Source: Sesamum alatum (lineage: Eukaryota > Streptophyta > Magnoliopsida > Lamiales > Pedaliaceae). Taken from it: 64,000 nucleotides of DNA. A program made the translations under genes and the position numbers. The stretch is taken from NCBI GenBank assembly GCA_034509735.1, contig JACGWO010000003.1:6634001-6698000 (forward strand). The letters are read 5' to 3'. The notes under the pieces are model-generated. The model was given only the letters and a program-made list of their open reading frames with translations. It made no database searches and had not been told where the DNA came from. Below are positions 34,243-46,588 of this stretch, piece after piece; the stretch's first letter is position 1; every line of letters starts with the position of its first letter.

Positions 34243-34614
34243 TGTTTTTCATAAATAATTAATTTTAAGATAAACTTATATAATGTGCTTGTTTCTCATT
34301 GAAGTTTATTTTCGTTGAACTTGCGCTATTATACTATTAATTAGGTACCGCAGAATATTTTTTATGGACATAAAAAATTATAATTTCCATGAAATTTTAA
34401 TATTTTTAATCAACACAAAAAAATTAAAAAAAATATAAAATATCTCAAGTTGCACATATTTTTATAATATCTTATTATAAAATTTAACTTACATTAAATT
34501 AGTGGCAAATTTTCCGATGGATTGCTTTCCTTGCTTTTAAAGAGATGCTTCTTCAAGTTTTCAAAGCGTATCTTCTCCTAATTGTATAACCTATATATTT
34601 TTCCCAGTTAGCAT
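34243..34614. other. AT-rich flank, no gene
   Basis: Continues the pre-insertion target of copia element 2 (joins 25554). No feature is recognised. Confidence 0.4.
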
Positions 34615-34617
34615 TAA

Positions 34618-35248
34618 GGTTAATTCCACTGACCTCTCCAACTATTATGGGAATATATAAATTCTCCCACCGTACTATGAAAATTACATAGACTTTCCTT
34701 TAAAATGTATCCACCTTAAAAATTGCCCCTTATGTTAGTCAACTTAATAAATTTTGTCGATGTCATAAAAAATTGGTCTAAACTTCCTATAATAACATCA
34801 ACATGAATAACTCTATTTTTTATGAATTAAATACCGCTTAGGGATAATTTGTTATTTTTAAAGTTAAAAAGGGTGTATACTTGTAACTTTTAGTATATTA
34901 TTTTATAATATTTTGTTAATCACATATTGTGTATGTGTAGGTTGTGACATTAGTTTCTATTCCTAACAATCATCAAAGCTTGCAAATTTTGTTGAAATTA
35001 TATTATTTTATAAACATAAAGCTTATATTTTGAAAAAAAGAAATACTTGAAGTTAATTTGGTCCACTTTTATTTTCAAGTTTATTAAATTATTTTTAGTT
35101 TTATAAGTGAGGGCAAAATGGTCATTTAAGCACAACGTTAAATTTTATTAGCACCTGTTACTCAGAGGGGCCAATTTGTAATTTTCAAACTAAGAGGGGG
35201 GAATTTGTATATTCCCATAGTAGCAGGGGAGATCAGTGTAATTAAACC
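34618..35248. mobile_element. PIF/Harbinger-like MITE
   Basis: The ends start GGTTAATTCCACTG and, inverted, GGTTTAATTACACTG, and continue to match for about 55 bp, including a shared 'ATGGGAATAT' block. TAA flanks both sides (34615-34617, 35249-35251), the TWA-type target typical of this superfamily. It is 631 bp without a transposase. Confidence 0.75.
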
Positions 35249-35251
35249 TAA

Positions 35252-35671
35252 GATTTTTAACTAATTTTATTTAGTTAGTTATAAATAAAACTATGTATAT
35301 TGAATGGAACTCTTTATTATAATTTATATTTATTATAATTCTATCTCAATTCAACTATCTATGTAATTAACAACTATTACAAAATTACTTATTGTACACA
35401 GAAATTTATAATCTAATATTCTATGAAATTGATATACTTTACATCACATAAAAGAAAGAAACATAAAACATGGCAACTCGTTCACACTTTTATAATATAC
35501 ATAAATATAGATAATATTTATCTATCGTTGAATGTTTATTTTTTATTCTTTTTCTTTTTCAAAAAAAAAAAAAGATATGTGTGGTTATGGTTTAGGAGTA
35601 ACATTTACACCTTTTGATATCTTTTTACAAAGAGCAATTTTTATCGTATATTATTGAAAAGATTAAATATG
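35252..35671. other. AT-rich spacer, no gene
   Basis: Low-complexity A/T-rich sequence between the MITE and the inverted LTR piece. No supported frame. Confidence 0.4.
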
Positions 35672-36712
35672 TGAAAGATTGTGGATCGTCCCGGAAAAAT
35701 AGCGCGAACGCGAAAGCGCGGTATAAAATAAAATTGCGGAATTAAAACATGCTTTAATAGAAATTAAAGAACACGCTGAAGGGGTGTGCCCTTGAGATTC
35801 CCGGGTGTTTGGTGTATCTCATGACATAAACAACATACAATAATCATGGAGGCCATAGGATTGAAAAATAAAGAGGGACGAAAATCTTAAAACGAGACCT
35901 ACCCGTTGTCGTTTTTGTCTTCAACGGCTACTCGCGTTGTTCCCCGTTTTGCACCAAGACCTCGTTCTTGAGATCCTCTAAATCGTGACACATGATCCAC
36001 CCACGTATTCTTGCACGTCGTGCTAGCAACGAACAAGTATTATTTTGGAGAGGATAGATCAACCACGCGTTATGAATTAACGGGATCGATCTTCCTTAGT
36101 TCAATTGTTCCAAGAACAAAAGAACAAGAAAAAATAATATTTTCTTGGTGAGAGAGAGAGAGGGGCGGACGAGAGAGGAGAGGAGAGAGTGTGTGTTGTG
36201 TGTGTGTTTTCAAGAATCATCATCCTCTAATTGTAGGAGGCTAGGGGTTTATATAGAGGAGGAGTTTAATCCTCTTCAAACTCCAACTCTAAGAACTCTA
36301 TTTTGACTAGGATTTTGACCTAGTCAAAGTCCTAGTCAAAGTAGCATTTGATCAAGTCAAATCAATCCTAGCCATCCATCTCTCCTTTCCATCTCAACCG
36401 TTGATTTAATTTAATGGAATATTTAAAACCTATTTAAATATTTCAAGAGGCCAAATAAATATAAATATTTATTTTAAGCCCATTAAATAAATTTCCTTAA
36501 TAAATCTAATTTATTAATATAATTCCTTTTATCAAATAGAAGGAATTAATTCTCCAAGAAAATAAAAGACCCGATTAAATCCAATTTAATCATTCCTATT
36601 CTCCAATATTTAATTCTAAATTAAATACTAAATGTGTGTGTGGATAGTGTGTGACTCTTTAGGTTCACCTTTCAGCTAGACTTGGTCGGATTCCTAGAAT
36701 CCGTCCGTTACT
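35672..36712 (-). mobile_element. Inverted LTR fragment, family B
   Basis: The reverse complement matches the last 1 kb or so of the copia element 2 LTR: TGAAAGATTGTGGATCG at the left is the inverted LTR end, and the match ends near 36712 in text equivalent to 26500. The first 930 bp or so of the LTR are missing at the junction with the next element. No internal region is attached. Confidence 0.85.
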
Positions 36713-36732
36713 CCTAGTTAAGGGGCAGCATG

Positions 36733-36748
36733 TGACATCCTCCCCCAC
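36733..36748 (-). promoter_or_regulatory. Polypurine tract and start of the cut-off 3' LTR
   Basis: Inverted GTGGGGGAGGA followed by TGTCA. A similar purine word recurs near 37680 without an LTR start. Confidence 0.45.
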
Positions 36749-36939
36749 TCGACCTGTTGACGTCCTCGTCAACACATACACAAAGAATTGAAGTGTATGC
36801 AGTGCCTGATACTCCTCCCAGTATCACGCAACACTAGACCGACTTCTGGCTCTTTCAAGCCCATATGCGTGAGTGCCTCTTCAGCACAACACGTTGTCTC
36901 CACCTCGATGGCGCCTCATCTGCACCCCATAGTGGCCTG

Positions 36940-37680
36940 ATCAACACAAGTGGAAGTCCGTGTACTTCTTCTACACCCTCCCCCTCAATTGGTGGTTGGC
37001 TCCCCCGAATAATGCCGCAATGCACCCAATTTGACACAAAAGGGTAAGCTGAAAGTCTGTACCCTCATTTTGCACTCGCTTCCTCAGTAGCTAAGTTGCC
37101 TCCACAAATAGTGCCTTGATGCATTCCATTTTCACATTCAACACAAGCTAGAAGTCTGTGTACGCCCCTACACTCTCTTCCCGAACTGAACACAAGCTGG
37201 AAGTCTGTGTACGTCCTTACACTCTCTTCCCCAACTGAACACAAGTGGGAAGTCTGTGTACGTTCCTACACTCTCTTCCCAAATTGTTGCCAGAACTGAT
37301 GGTTGCCCCCACGGATAGTGTCTCTATACACTCAATCCCTCAGGCCTAAAGTCTGTGCCGTCACGCTGCACTCTCTTCCTCATCTGTTGCTTCAACTGAT
37401 AGTTTGCCCCCACGGATAGTGGCTCAATACACTTAAATCCCAAGTCCGAAGTCTGTGCCGACATTCTACACTCTCTTTCTGTGACTGGTGGGTAACAAAC
37501 TGTGCCGCAAGTTTCGTCAAGTATGCCGGTCATACTGTGTCGTCCCTCAAAACAGTGCCTCATATACACCCGGAATTAAGCTAGAACGAATCATGTCCCT
37601 CAAAACAGTGCCTCATATACACCCGGAATTGAGCTAGAACAGGTTTGAGCTTGAAGTCTGTGCGTGCAGGACGCACTCTC
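36940..37680. repeat. Diverged repeat array, 'AAGTCTGTGTACG' units
   Basis: At least eight units of the type AAGTCTGTG(T/C)... followed by ACACTCTCTTCC, spaced roughly 55-110 bp (near 36952, 37033, 37150, 37200, 37250, 37340, 37450 and 37645). The spacing is irregular, so this is an old tandem expansion. Confidence 0.6.
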
Positions 37681-39097
37681 TCCCCCACTCGATGTGTTGC
37701 CGTCCTCTGCAAGCACGCAATCCGCCTCTGCGGTGATCGACCACACTGAACTCAACTGTAAAGCACTTGTGCCTCGCCCAAAACATCAGAACCCCGCCGC
37801 ATGCTGGTCCCATTCTCTCCTTAACGAGTCCTCTTGACTCTGCACAACTGTCGAGGTCTTCGCCCCCAACTGACCGCAAGATTGGGATTACCCCCCCAAT
37901 CCAACGGCAGGATGAGAATTCTTCTGTTTCTCCCATCCGACAACAGGATTAAGACTGTAGTCCTGACCTAACAAACAGGATTGAGACCTCAGTCCCAACC
38001 CAACACGACCGCAAGATGAAGACTCTCGAGTCCCACCTCGGCCCGCACCATGCCGCTCATGATGCCACTGGAGCTTGATGCTCCCCACAATCTCAACTCG
38101 GTTGTCCCTCTCGAAAATCCTTAGACCAAAGAGCCCACATATGGTGTCAGAACTTCTTTAAGGAACGTTCTCCACTCAGCTCAACTTGTGCTCCTGATGA
38201 ACACACAACACGGCTTGGTGGCCTTCTTCCACACAAGCTCCGGACAAGTTGCCTTAAATCATACATACGGATCTCTGCCCTCTGGTTCTTGGAGCGTGTC
38301 ATCTTTTCGCTTGATGTACCCCCATCTCTTCCACGAGAACTTCATCCCAACATTCTCACCTCTGCCCAAACACATTGTTCGGAACAGTTTCCATGTGCAA
38401 CACTATCTACAAGAAAAGGGGTCTAGGCGTCCACTCCATGCAACCCCAAGGGTGGCTTTCTCTACATGCACCTGATGTGCAACTGTGCCTCAGCACCTCA
38501 ACATCTGCTCATCCTTCCCCACTGGAAGGTTTCTCAACAAGTTGGTACTTCACCCACCGAATGGCCTCAACGCCTTAATCGTCTCCTGACTTGCAACATT
38601 CCTACACACATGGTTGCTAAATCGTGCAAACGTGGCTCTCGCGGTCCACCTGACTCATCGGCATGTTCCCCTCTCTCATAGGGAAGTCAAGATGAATTCT
38701 GAAAATCTGATTCTTCCATCATTATCCCAAAATAAAATTTTCCAGGAACGGCTGACAGCTTGCTCAAACATATATCATGCCAACAACACTGCCAACCCAC
38801 ACAACACATCACAAGGTTGGACTGTCGCTACTCACTCACTGAAGCAGCTCCAACTCGCGCAAAAGGATGCCACCGATTTCTCATTCTGTGGCGAACATCC
38901 CCCAAAATCATTCCGTCTTACAATCAGCTCACTGAAGCATTTCAAGGCCACACGCAGCAAACCAACATAATTGTGCCGTAATTCGATCTGATTTTGTCTC
39001 AAACGGTCTGAACTCGCCTCTACCTGCTGTAGAGCTCGTGTGCCACACTTTCCTTTCAAGTGCACACTCTATCCTTCGGGAGCCCGGGATTATCCCG

Positions 39098-39109
39098 GCT
39101 TTGATACCA
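39098..39109 (-). promoter_or_regulatory. Primer binding site of the LARD-like element
   Basis: GCTTTGATACCA on the plus strand is the inverse of TGGTATCAAAGC, one base from the usual tRNA-iMet site, two bases inside the LTR end at 39112. Confidence 0.65.
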
Positions 39110-39111
39110 CA

Positions 39112-40287
39112 TGTCACGAGCGGACTCTTTTGTCACAGCAGAATATCTCTTTTTCACCCGTGATGCCTCTCAGGTTGCTCACAACCTTCGACCGGCCTTC
39201 CTCCATTCGAGTCTTCTCGGTCTCCCGACCATGTGTCTTCGACATTCACAGCTTACTAGCGCGACATCCGAACGCATCCCTGTGCGGCGCCTTGAGCCCA
39301 AGCACTCGCCTATCCAAAATGCCCATGTTCGCAGAGGGTCGCGGCTCTCGCGCCTTGCGCGCCTTTATGTCCGGCCCTAACTAGCTAGCTTGCCATCATG
39401 CATCTCGCCCACAATCTCGGGCCTCGCCGATACTTCTCGCAATGGCTTGGAGCATCCTCGTCCCGTCTCAGCACTATGGGCCAACTTACGCCCACAACGC
39501 CCATCGCACGCACAACAATCACTCGGTGCATTACCGGCGCATGTCTTCGCCATGCCCGTCTCGCATGCCTCGCCCGAGGAGGGCAACATCATCCGTCCAT
39601 GGCCCAACTCTTATGCCAACATCTCGCATCATTCCCCCACGGTATGCCCAACATGCCTTCTTGCCTTTCGGCGTGGCCTCATACTTTGCCCACAGCGAGG
39701 CGTCGTCCCACGACCGCGTATCTTAGCCAACGGACCGTCGTGCATGGCTAGAACCCAATAGTGCATGCCACGAGTAGCTCACGAGGTCTTTTAATGCTTC
39801 GCCTCGATCGCTCATTCCGCCCGAGAGGTGTTGCCTATGACTTCCCGCAGCCCGCGGGGCATCCTCGCAATGACACGGAGCCTCTCGGCGTGTTGCTTGC
39901 CCAACGTGTGCCATCCTGGCCCCACGCCGCTCGTTCGGTTCCCATACCGACTGGGGACTTTAGCCCTCTCTTCAAGGTGCCTAAAGCCGGCCCTTGAGGC
40001 CCCCAACTTGCCCCAAGGGAATTGCTCATTTAGTGCCTCACTGCACCGGGGGGGGGGGGGGGCTGGCTGGATCTCACCACTACTATCCCCTTATAATAGG
40101 CTTAAAAACATTTTTCCTTGTTCTAGCAGTAGATATTCAAAGTTCTTGAAATGGCCGAGGAGCGCACCTTTTTCACAACTCCCTCGTCCGACGTCCGAAT
40201 CGCGTACTGCTTGAACTATTGCGCTCCCACGTGCCGGGCCAACATCCCCTTATCGCCCACACGTCCTCCGCAAGTCACTGCCGACAC
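39112..40287 (-). repeat. 5' LTR of the LARD-like element
   Basis: It starts TGTCACGAGCGG on the plus strand beside the PBS. The other boundary is placed where homology to the chromovirus LTR starts (40288). It contains a run of 15 G at 40048-40062. Moderately GC-rich, with no supported gene. Confidence 0.5.
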
Positions 40288-41203
40288 TCCTGCCAGCATG
40301 AACAATTCTCACTAATTAAATCATAACTTTAATTATAATGATCCAATTTGGAAACTGTTTTAGTATAATAAACTAGACATCCTAGGATTTCCAAGGGTAT
40401 AATTTTTTTTTATATTAAATCATAGGAATCAATCAGTTAAAAATCCCTTTGACTCCTTTACATGGTTTTCTATGACAGAATCTATACATCAACTTATAAA
40501 TTCTCCCCAGACCAAAATAAAAATGATAAAGTCATTATTTTTACCCAAAATATGTTCTTATGTATATAGTTTCATTTAAAAGAAGAATCATACGAATTGG
40601 ATTTATAAGTAGTGCGTTATTCGGGTTCTAGCACAACCTTTTATGTATTATCGCAGATCCATAGCCTCTACTTTAAAATTCTTCCATAATTCATATAGTC
40701 ATTCAAAATTTATGATGTTTACAGAATTTAATATCCTACATGCCTTGCTTCATTTTACTAAACAATCCTACAAATTGCACCATTATAACTCTAGTTAAAA
40801 GGGCTTTAATACACTCAGTCTGGATTACTGCAGAAACAGGACAACACAATGTTCTCTCATATTTACCCATTAAAACGGAAGCTTTAGCCTCGGCTCAAAA
40901 CTACAATTTATAGAAAACATCCTAAAGTTTTCATAGAAATCAAAATCACTAATTTTGGACGAATTAAACTCGAGATTTTATGGAAAAACATAGACTATTC
41001 GGACAGAGTTTTTCCTGCTAACATGTATCTAGCTTAATTCATTCATTTCTTCAATTCCAGCCTTCACCCTAGATCAAATTCGAATTGAAGCAACTTAGAG
41101 ATAAAGTTTCTTACCAAATTCAGTATAGGAGGCTCTAGATTTTGAGTTCTTGAAAAAGAAGAGAATGAATGGAAATGAAGAAATCAAACTTATATATATA
41201 TAG

Positions 41204-41253
<50 letters not shown>

Positions 41254-41592
41254 CCGCCTCCATCTCTTTTTCTTTCTTTTCTAATTAGTTTCTATACTCT
41301 TCTATAACATGCTAGGGCTAAATAATAGACCTAGGTCTATATGTATACATATATATATATATATATTTGGGTATATCTAGAAAGATATTTATTTCCTCCC
41401 CTCATCTTTATAAGTTTTCTATTTTTACCCCAAAATTCCTATTTGTACTACTATTCAAGTGCCTATAATAATTTATCTTGACTTCTTTTTAATCTCTAAT
41501 TGAACACAAATTTTATATAACTCGTCACATTATATATCCATTTTATTATGCTAATAAATGATAATTATGTATTTACATTTGAGGATGTTACA
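40288..41592 (-). repeat. Left (3') LTR of the chromovirus element
   Basis: It ends GAGGATGTTACA at 41592. It has no insertions, so it serves as the empty-site reference for the MITE and CACTA insertions in the other copy. Its outer end at 40288 seems cut off because the expected TGTAACA start is absent. Confidence 0.85.
41209..41252. repeat. (CT)n microsatellite in the LTR
   Basis: About 22 CT units; the equivalent tract in the other LTR copy (45742-45768) is shorter. Confidence 0.9.
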
Positions 41593-41645
41593 ATTCTCCT
41601 CTCATAATAAAAATTTCATCCTCAAAATTTGATTGTCTTACCCAT

Positions 41646-44290
41646 TCAAGGAAACAAATAGGGGTACATCTCCTTCATATTTTCCTCAACTTCCCAAGTG
41701 GATTCTTTTGGAGAGTGATTACTCCACTTTACTTTCACCATTGATATCTCCTTGTTTCTCAGTTTCTTTGTTGCCCTATCTAGAATCTCTATTGGCTCTT
41801 CTATGTGCGTCAAGTTTTCTGAGATTTCTATCTCTAGTTCACACCAAATATGACTAGGATCTGAATGGTATCGTCGTAGCGTAGAAACATGGAATACGTC
41901 ATGTATCTGTGACAATTCTGTTGGTAATGCCAATTGATAAGCTAGTGGTCCGACTCGCTCGGTAATAACGTATGGTCCAATATACTTCGGACTCAGCTTT
42001 CCTTGCTTACCAAATCTTAAAATTCCTTTCCATGGGGACACTTTCAGAAAAAAAATTTCCCCTACTTCATACTCTAACTCTCTATGATGTTTATCGAAGT
42101 AACTTTTATGTCGATCTTGTGCTGCTTTCAAATACTTCCTAACTATCTGTATCTTATATGTTGTTTCTTGCACTAATTCTGGACCCTCAAGTTATCTTAG
42201 CCCTTCAACATCCCAACATATCGGACTTCGATATCTTCTTCCATTGAAAGCTTTATATGGAGCCATACCAATGCTAGAGTAAAACTATTATTATATGCAA
42301 ATTCCATCAGTTACAAATGATCATCCTAGTTACCTCTGAATTCAATCGTGCAGGCTCTCATCATATCTTCTAACGTCTGAATTGTCCTTTCTGATTGCCC
42401 ATCCGTTTGAGGGTGAAATGGTGTACTGAAATGTAACGTCGTACCTAATGCCCTTTGTAAGCTTCCCCAAAAGTGTGAAGTAAATCAAGGATCTCTATCA
42501 GTACCTATAGAAATAGGTGCACCGTCCAGTCTTACAATTTCTGAAACATATAACTCAACTAATTTATCCATAAAATCACCTTGTTGTATATGCAAGAAAT
42601 GAGCTGATCTAGTTAGTCTATCCACATTTACCTAAATAGCATCATATTTTCTGAACGTACGTTGCAAACCAATGACAACATCCATAGTAATCTTTTCCCA
42701 TTTCTATTCAAGTATAGTTAAAGGTCAAAGCCTACCTGTTGGTGCTTGATGTTCTGCTTTTACTTGCTGACAAGTTAGGCATTTAGACACAAATTCTGCC
42801 ACATCCTTTTTCATTGTCGACCCCCAATAATATGGTTTTAAATTTTGATACATCTTTATAGTACCTGGATGCATCGCATATGACGCATTATGTGCTTCCC
42901 GCATGATCTCCTCACGTAACCCCTCCACATCGGGTACACAAACCCGTCTTCGATTAGCTATCACTCCATCAGTCCTTATTGAAAAGTTGGGCTTCTTACC
43001 TTGTTTTATTTTCTCTACCATTCGTAATAAGAAAGGATCTCGAGTTTGTGCTTCTCTACTTCTGTCCACAAAATTTGGTTTAATTTGCAAAGTTGCTAAA
43101 TAAACTTACTACATAATCAACTTCTAACTTCACGTTCATTGGTCTCATTTCGAATAACAATGTTGCATAATGACTTTCCAAATTAGATAAGGTGGTTGAA
43201 CTCTTCCTACTCAAGGCATCTGCTACCACATTTACCTTCCCAGGATGATAATCAATAGTACAATCATAATCCTTTAGCAATTCTATCCATCTCATTTGTC
43301 TCAAGTTCAACTCCTTTTGTGTTAAAACATACTTCAAACTCTTATGATCAGTGAAAATCTGAAATATTTCTCCATACAAATAATGTCTCCAAATTTTCAG
43401 TGCATGCACAATTGCTGCTACCTCCAAATCATGTGTAGGATAATTCAACTCGTGGTTCCTTAATTGGCAAGGCATATGCTATTACTTTCCCATTTTGCAT
43501 TATAACACACCCCAAACCTTGTTAAGAAGCATCTGTTACACCACTACTAGATGGTAGAACTAAGATCAGGTTTGATGTCAATCTTTTCTTTAACTCCTGG
43601 AAACTTTGTTGACACAGCTCAATCCAATGGAACTCTACCCTTTTCTTTAAAAGTTTTGTCAAAGAACGAGCAATTATAGAGAAACCCTCAACAAATCTCC
43701 TATAATACCCCGCTAGTCCTAAGAAACTCCGAATTTCAGTCGCATTCTTTGGTGTTCTCCAATCCATAATAGCCTTCACCTTTGTAGGGTCAGCATAAAC
43801 CCCGTCTCCAGATATCACGTGTATAAGGAAAACTACCTGATTTACCCAAAACTCGCACTTGTTTAACTTAGCATACAACTTTTTGTCTTTCAAGGTCTGC
43901 AACACTATTTTCAGTTGTTGTTCATGTTCCTCTCTATTCCTCGAATACACCAAGACATCATCTATGAACCCTACAACAAATTGATGTAAATACTCTTGAA
44001 AAGTCTAATTCATCAATGCCATGAATGCTGCCAATGCATTTGTTAATCCAAATGGCATCACTAAAAACTCATAATGATCATATCGAGTATGGAAAGCAGT
44101 TTTAGGTATATCCTTCTCTGCTATTCTCAATTGCCAATAACCAGACCTTAAATCGATCTTCGAAAAGATTGTAGATTCCTTCAGTTGGTCTAACAAATCA
44201 TCAATTCTAGGTAGTTGGTATTTATTTTTCACTTTGACCCTATTAAAGTCAGTGTTTATACTTTTAGGAATTTCCTTTACCCCTCCTTAA
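41646..44290 (-). pseudogene. Chromovirus pol: RT to chromodomain, broken
   Basis: On the minus strand: RT palm from 44232 ('[15 protein letters not shown]', '[14 protein letters not shown]', 'VMPFGLTNA'), the FIDD box near 43960, RT thumb and connection (43522-43953, '[18 protein letters not shown]'), RNase H (43080-43475, '[22 protein letters not shown]' in parts, 'VVADALSRK'), integrase zinc finger (42725-43090, 'CLTCQQVKAEH'), a catalytic core with stops (42180-42720), and an integrase end with a chromodomain-like tail (41646-42173, 'VKVKWSNHSPKESTWE'). The chromodomain places it with Tekay/Del-type chromoviruses. It contains several stops, and everything before RT is gone. Confidence 0.9.
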
Positions 44291-44343
44291 CCTGTTAATC
44301 CTGCCAACATGAACATTGCTCACTAATTAAATCATAACTTTAA

Positions 44344-44837
44344 GCGTTAATTACACTTAGACCCTCTCTGAAAATGCGAATTACACTATCCCCCAAAAAA
44401 GTTTCAAAATTACACTTACACCCCTTCCGAAAATTCACCATTTATACCTGACCCCCTTTTGTTGGGATTCTAACGAAAAATGCTGACGTTAGCAAACAAA
44501 ATTACATAAATTCTAACTTTTACCCCTTATTTAACATCCCTATGTAATAATTTTGTACTTATAAGGAAAAAAAATATAATAATGTTAACTCACTCTCTAT
44601 ATATACATTACATTTATCCCTTTATAAGTATAAAAGTATTCATAAAAATTTTAAATGAGGGGCAAATAAAAATTTATGTTAATTTTTTTGTTGACGTAAA
44701 AAATTTTCATCCAAAATCTAATGAAAGGGAGTCAGGTGTAAACAGTGAATTTTTTAAAAAAGGCACAAGTGTAATTTTAAAACTTCTTTAGGGAAAAGTG
44801 TAATTTCACATTTTCAGAGGGTAAGTGTAATTAACCC
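44344..44837. mobile_element. PIF/Harbinger-like MITE in the right LTR
   Basis: The ends GCGTTAATTACACTTA and, inverted, GGGTTAATTACACTTA match, and both continue into a 'CTCTGAAAATG' block. TAA lies on both sides. The left LTR, which lacks the element, gives the empty site. 494 bp with no transposase; the small frame at 44582 is not a gene. The ends resemble the MITE at 34618. Confidence 0.85.
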
Positions 44838-45700
44838 TAACATTAATTATAAAGATCCAATTTGTAAAATATTTTAGTATGATAAACTAGACATCCTAGG
44901 ATTTCGAATGGTATAAAATTTGTAGATTAAATCGTAGAAATCAATCTATTAAAAATTCTGTTTACTCCTTTACATGGTTTTCTTTGACAGAATCTATACA
45001 TAAAATTATGAATTCTCCCCAAACCAAAATAAAATTGATACAGTAATTCTTTTTACCCAAACTATTCTCATATGTATATAGTTTCATTTAAAACAAGAAT
45101 TATATGAATTGGATTTGTAAATAATGAGTTATTCGGGTTTCAACACAACTTGTTATGTACTATCGCAGATCCATAGCCTCTACTTTAAAATTCTCCCAAA
45201 GTTCATATACTCATTCAAAATTTATGATACTTATAGAATATATATCCTATGTGTCATGCTTCATTTTACGAAAGAATCCTATAAATTGAACTATTATAAC
45301 TCAAGTTAAGAGAGTTTTAATACATTCAGTCTGGATTCCCACAGAAACAGGACAACAAAATGTTCTCTCAGATTTACCCGTTAAAACCAATGATTTAGCT
45401 TCGGATCAAAACTAAAAAGTTATACAAACATCCTAAAGTTTTCATAAAAACCAAAATTACGAATTTTGGATCGATGAAACTTGAACTTTTCTGGAAAAAC
45501 AGAGACCGCTAGGATAGAGTTTTCCCTGTTAACATGTATCTAACTTAATTCATTCATTTCTTCAATTCCAGCCTTCATCCTAGATCAAATTCGAATTGAA
45601 GTAACTTAGAGATCAAGGTTCTTACCAAATTCAGTATATGATGCTCTAGATTTTGAGTTCTTGAAGAAGAAGACAAGGAATGAAAATGAAGAAATCAAAC

Positions 45701-45702
<2 letters not shown>

Positions 45703-45736
<34 letters not shown>

Positions 45737-45741
45737 CCTTG

Positions 45742-45768
<27 letters not shown>
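45703..45768. repeat. (AT)n then (TC)n microsatellite
   Basis: About 15 AT units followed by about 13 TC units in the right LTR, equal in position to 41190-41252. Confidence 0.9.
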
Positions 45769-45775
<7 letters not shown>

Positions 45776-45834
45776 TCTTCCTTTCATTTTTATTCATTTT
45801 TGTACTCTTCTCACGACAAAAAAAATACCTGTCA

Positions 45835-46440
45835 GATGTTTGCGATGGATTTCATAAAAAGTCCATTGCAAAATAGATTTGTCACGGAATTTTGCAACAT
45901 GAATATTTTCCGTTGCTATAGGTATCACTGCTGTATAGCGACGATTTTTTTTTTCAATTGCAAAATATTGACACGATTTTTATCTGTTGCAAAATTTATT
46001 ATTTAAAAAGTTGACTTTTCATATTTTTCAAGGACTTTGTGATGGTATATTCGTGGCAAAATTGATGGCAATTCGTTGCAAAATCATTTTTTGTTTGCAA
46101 CTACATTTACAACGAAAAGTCGTTTCAATATTGCAAAGAAATGTTTGCAACATCATTCCATTGCAAATTTTACCCAACGAAATATTTAACTACAATCCGT
46201 TGCAAACTCATTTTATTTGCAACAACATGTGTAACGAAAGTCGTTGCAATATTGCAATAATTTTTTTGCAACAACATTCTGTTGCAAAATTGCAATGATA
46301 TAATTTACTACAATTCATTGCAAAATAATTTTCGTTTATGACGACAATCCATTGCAAATTTTACCACGATAATTTCAATGACAATATATTGTAAATTATT
46401 TTCATTTACAACGACAATTGTAATGATAATTTCACAATTT
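45835..46440. repeat. CACTA subterminal repeats, left side
   Basis: The word CGTTGCAA/TTGCAACG and close variants occurs more than fifteen times in both orientations. In En/Spm-type elements, the TNPA-like protein binds repeated subterminal motifs of this sort. Confidence 0.75.
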
Positions 46441-46588
46441 ATATTCAATAATAAAAATATGTTTAATTTAACTCTAACAATTTATAAATTCAAATATGAC
46501 AATATATTTAAGCAAAAATACTTATAATAAAGATAATTCAACATTTCAATCTACGGAAAAAAAGTATTCAATTTTAAAGCATACATAT

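Larger units (their letters stand above)
36713..40287 (-). mobile_element. Large non-coding LTR derivative (LARD-like)
   Basis: On the minus strand there is an LTR (about 40287 to 39112) ending CTCGTGACA, a PBS TGGTATCAAAGC (39109-39098), a 2.3-kb interior without a convincing frame, a purine tract GTGGGGGAGGA (36748-36738), and TGTCACATGC beginning a second LTR that is cut off after about 25 bp. The many open frames are short, overlap on both strands and show no domains, so they are not called. The LTR start cannot be verified because both outer ends are damaged. Confidence 0.55.
44299..45811 (-). repeat. Right (5') LTR, first part
   Basis: Matches the left LTR from 40288 apart from the MITE, and stops at the CACTA insertion; the LTR resumes at 55024. 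Confidence 0.85.

Noticed and set aside
36940..37680. Possible CRISPR-like array of repeated AAGTCTGTG words
   Set aside because: Repeats are diverged and irregularly spaced, there are no cas genes, and the DNA is a plant genome.
37324..40214. Many frames of 60-128 codons on both strands
   Set aside because: They overlap, show no domains and lie between an LTR, PBS and purine tract; the interior of a non-coding LTR derivative explains them better.
45661..45876. Frame with Ile-Tyr and Leu-Ser repeats
   Set aside because: It is a translation of the (AT)n and (TC)n microsatellites at the LTR/CACTA boundary.
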